A DNA stretch of 64,000 nucleotides from Diaphorobacter ruginosibacter (GTDB taxonomy: Bacteria > Pseudomonadota > Gammaproteobacteria > Burkholderiales > Burkholderiaceae_C). The stretch is from the NCBI RefSeq assembly GCF_014395975.1, contig NZ_CP060714.1, forward strand, positions 2,356,001-2,420,000, read 5' to 3'. A program made the translations under genes and the position numbers. Under the pieces are notes generated by a model. That model was given only the letters and a program-made list of their open reading frames with translations. It ran no database searches and was not told where the DNA came from. Position 1 is the first letter of the stretch, and every line of letters begins with the position of its first letter. Shown piece after piece: positions 60,822-64,000 of the stretch.

Positions 60822-61219
60822 CCACCGGCCACGGATGACAGAGCAGGCTGCGATCAGGCGGCCTGGCCCGGGAGGCTGCCGCGCCTCCTCGAAATTCCCC
60901 GCACACTCCCATTTGCCGCCGCATTCCCCCCACTGCCATCCTTGACCCGGGGGAGTGGCGGTGCGACGCGCTGCCCGCTTCATGCGTGGAAATTGATCTA
61001 GCGCAATCTCCAATCAATAGCATCGTGCGGCTGCTCGCCAACGGCAGCGGCTGCATCGACAATCCATGCGAAGTCGATAGTGAGAAGCCGACGAGCCCAT
61101 GAAGGCTCCGCCAGTCTCACATACGTCAGTTTGCAGAAAACTCGCTTGATCATAATGAAACCAACGGTATTGCCATCCTTCACACGCGCTACCGTAGGCA
61201 ACATAAGGAGACTATCAGC
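60822..61219. other. 398-bp region upstream of prpE
   Basis: No gene is supported here. It must hold the prpE promoter; an FNR-like TTGATCATAATGAA at 61146-61159 has one mismatch to consensus. No T-rich terminator after the isochorismatase-family gene is obvious. Confidence 0.4.
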
Positions 61220-63112
<1,893 letters not shown>

Positions 63113-63173
63113 CGAGGCCTTCGGGTTTGTTTTATGGCTGCGATCGCGGTTGGAGCGGCGGTGGCAGTCTTTT

Positions 63174-64000
63174 TTATATCAACGGCACGGCGTCCGGGAG
63201 GCGTCGGGCCGATTCCATCCAGTCGGCGGGGGCTCTCCATGCGGCGGCCCACGCGGCAAACCGCTCGGCGGGCATGGGGGCGGCAATCCCGTGGCCCTGG
63301 GCGATGAGGCAGCCCATGTGCGCGAGGAGGATGCCTTGCTCCACCGACTCCACGCCCTCTGCGACGATGCGGTAGCCGAACGAACGCGCCAGTCCGATCA
63401 CCCCCTGCACGATGGCCTGATCGGCAGAGTTCTGCATCATGCCGAGCACGTAGCTCTGGTCCAGCTTGAGTTGGTCGATCGGCAGGCGGCGCAGATAGGC
63501 GAGAGACGAGTAGCCCGTCCCGAAATCGTCCAGCGACACCGAAACGCCGATGGCACGCAACTGCGCAAGCTCGCCCGCCACGTAGTTCACGTCGTACAGC
63601 GCGGCGTTTTCCGTGATCTCCAGGTCGAGCTGGTTCGGGCGCACGCCGGGGTGGCGCCCCAGATGGGCCAGCACCCATTCCGCGAACCCGCGATGGCGCA
63701 GCTGGTCCGCGTGGATGTTGATGCTGACCTGGATCTCGAGACCCTGCCGCCGCAGGCTGTCGATATGGGACAGCGCAGAATCAAGCACCCACTCGGAGAA
63801 TGCCACTGCGGTTTCAGTGCCGTCGATCGCAGGGAGGAACTCCCCGGGCAGCAGCAGCCCCTTGTCGGGATGTACCCAGCGGACCAGAGCTTCCGCGCCC
63901 ACGACGGTGCCCGTGCGCATGTTGACCTTGGGCTGCAGATAGAGGGCCAGCTCTCCGTCGTTGAGTGCCGCATCGAAGCGCGCACGTTGCTCCACCAGGT
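63174..64000 (-). CDS. EAL-domain cyclic di-GMP phosphodiesterase, N-terminal part cut by window edge
   Basis: The frame is open to the last base, so the GTG at 63995 is internal and the protein continues outside the window. What is visible is a whole EAL domain: AEALVRW (the EAL motif), VSINIHADQL, DLEITENAALYD, DDFGTGYSSLAYLRRLPIDQLKLDQSYV and VAEGVES, so all metal and catalytic residues are in place and it should hydrolyse c-di-GMP. The sequence before it (LVEQRARFDAAL) is like the link that follows a GGDEF domain, so the full protein may be GGDEF-EAL. About 50 residues follow the EAL core. It is convergent with prpE, 61 bp away. Confidence 0.92.
   Translation of the reverse strand, partial: LVEQRARFDAALNDGELALYLQPKVNMRTGTVVGAEALVRWVHPDKGLLLPGEFLPAIDGTETAVAFSEWVLDSALSHIDSLRRQGLEIQVSINIHADQLRHRGFAEWVLAHLGRHPGVRPNQLDLEITENAALYDVNYVAGELAQLRAIGVSVSLDDFGTGYSSLAYLRRLPIDQLKLDQSYVLGMMQNSADQAIVQGVIGLARSFGYRIVAEGVESVEQGILLAHMGCLIAQGHGIAAPMPAERFAAWAAAWRAPADWMESARRLPDAVPLI

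Noticed and set aside
61146..61159. An FNR-like box upstream of prpE (TTGATCATAATGAA)
   Set aside because: It has one mismatch in a conserved half-site position and its distance to a promoter cannot be judged; kept only as a note.

Overview
The window looks like a 64 kb piece of chromosome from a Comamonadaceae betaproteobacterium (Comamonas/Delftia/Acidovorax type). It is GC-rich. It carries a Bug/TctC-type binding protein, a BktB-type ketothiolase, a tandem glycine riboswitch in front of gcvT-gcvH-gcvP, and two kinds of multi-hairpin intergenic element that I believe are common in this family. The genus is an inference from gene content and protein resemblance. I see no insertion sequence, prophage, CRISPR array, tRNA or rRNA. 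Both edges cut genes: the first CDS lacks its 5' end, and the last is the C-terminal EAL domain of a longer protein.

Layout. 1-6 kb: a secreted D/R/H-rich protein, a 2OG-Fe dioxygenase, a UspA protein behind a perfect FNR/ANR box, a bacteriohemerythrin, a Bug binding protein, the ketothiolase BktB and an SDR. 6-12 kb: a complete branched-chain amino acid ABC importer (livF, G, M, H and the binding protein) and an RluA-type pseudouridine synthase. 12-17 kb: the glycine cleavage operon and its riboswitch. 17-21 kb: a TRAP transporter and a divergent Lrp-family regulator. 21-25 kb: a LysP-type permease, a LysR regulator and an MFS exporter. 25-33 kb: a soxR-(RibD-fold reductase)-GNAT operon divergent from a three-gene RND efflux operon, with a SoxR-type promoter between them. 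33-36 kb: an ABC importer of the ABC_sub_bind family. 36-38 kb: ETF:ubiquinone oxidoreductase. 38-43 kb: a two-component system divergent from a PAP2 phosphatase and an EptA/MCR-family phosphoethanolamine transferase, which together look like an envelope or lipid A modification locus. 43-46 kb: a CMD-family protein, a D-cysteine desulfhydrase, a GltI-like binding protein and a DTW-domain tRNA modification enzyme. 46-52 kb: catalase, NDH-2, a PAS-LuxR regulator and 3-oxoacid CoA-transferase A/B. 52-64 kb: a membrane-anchored protein of unknown function, a HIBADH-family dehydrogenase plus aldehyde dehydrogenase pair, an EVE protein with a SNF2 helicase, a GlsB/YeaQ protein, an NlpC/P60 hydrolase, an isochorismatase-family hydrolase, PrpE and the EAL fragment.

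How the parts work together. The genes describe an aerobic organism that lives on amino and organic acids. It has many periplasmic binding-protein importers, glycine breakdown controlled by glycine itself, and acyl-CoA metabolism (BktB, ScoAB, PrpE, ETF-QO) feeding the quinone pool beside NDH-2. Stress functions are scattered among these: SoxR with RND efflux, catalase, an FNR-controlled UspA and an oxygen-binding hemerythrin.

The most informative non-coding signals are the SoxR promoter with its 19-bp spacer, the FNR box, the riboswitch, several perfect palindromes in divergent promoters, and hairpins placed just after binding-protein genes in three separate transport operons. I did not find a clearly undescribed multi-gene system. 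The best leads are the structured element at 6.0-6.15 kb, the soxR operon layout and the SNF2-EVE pair.
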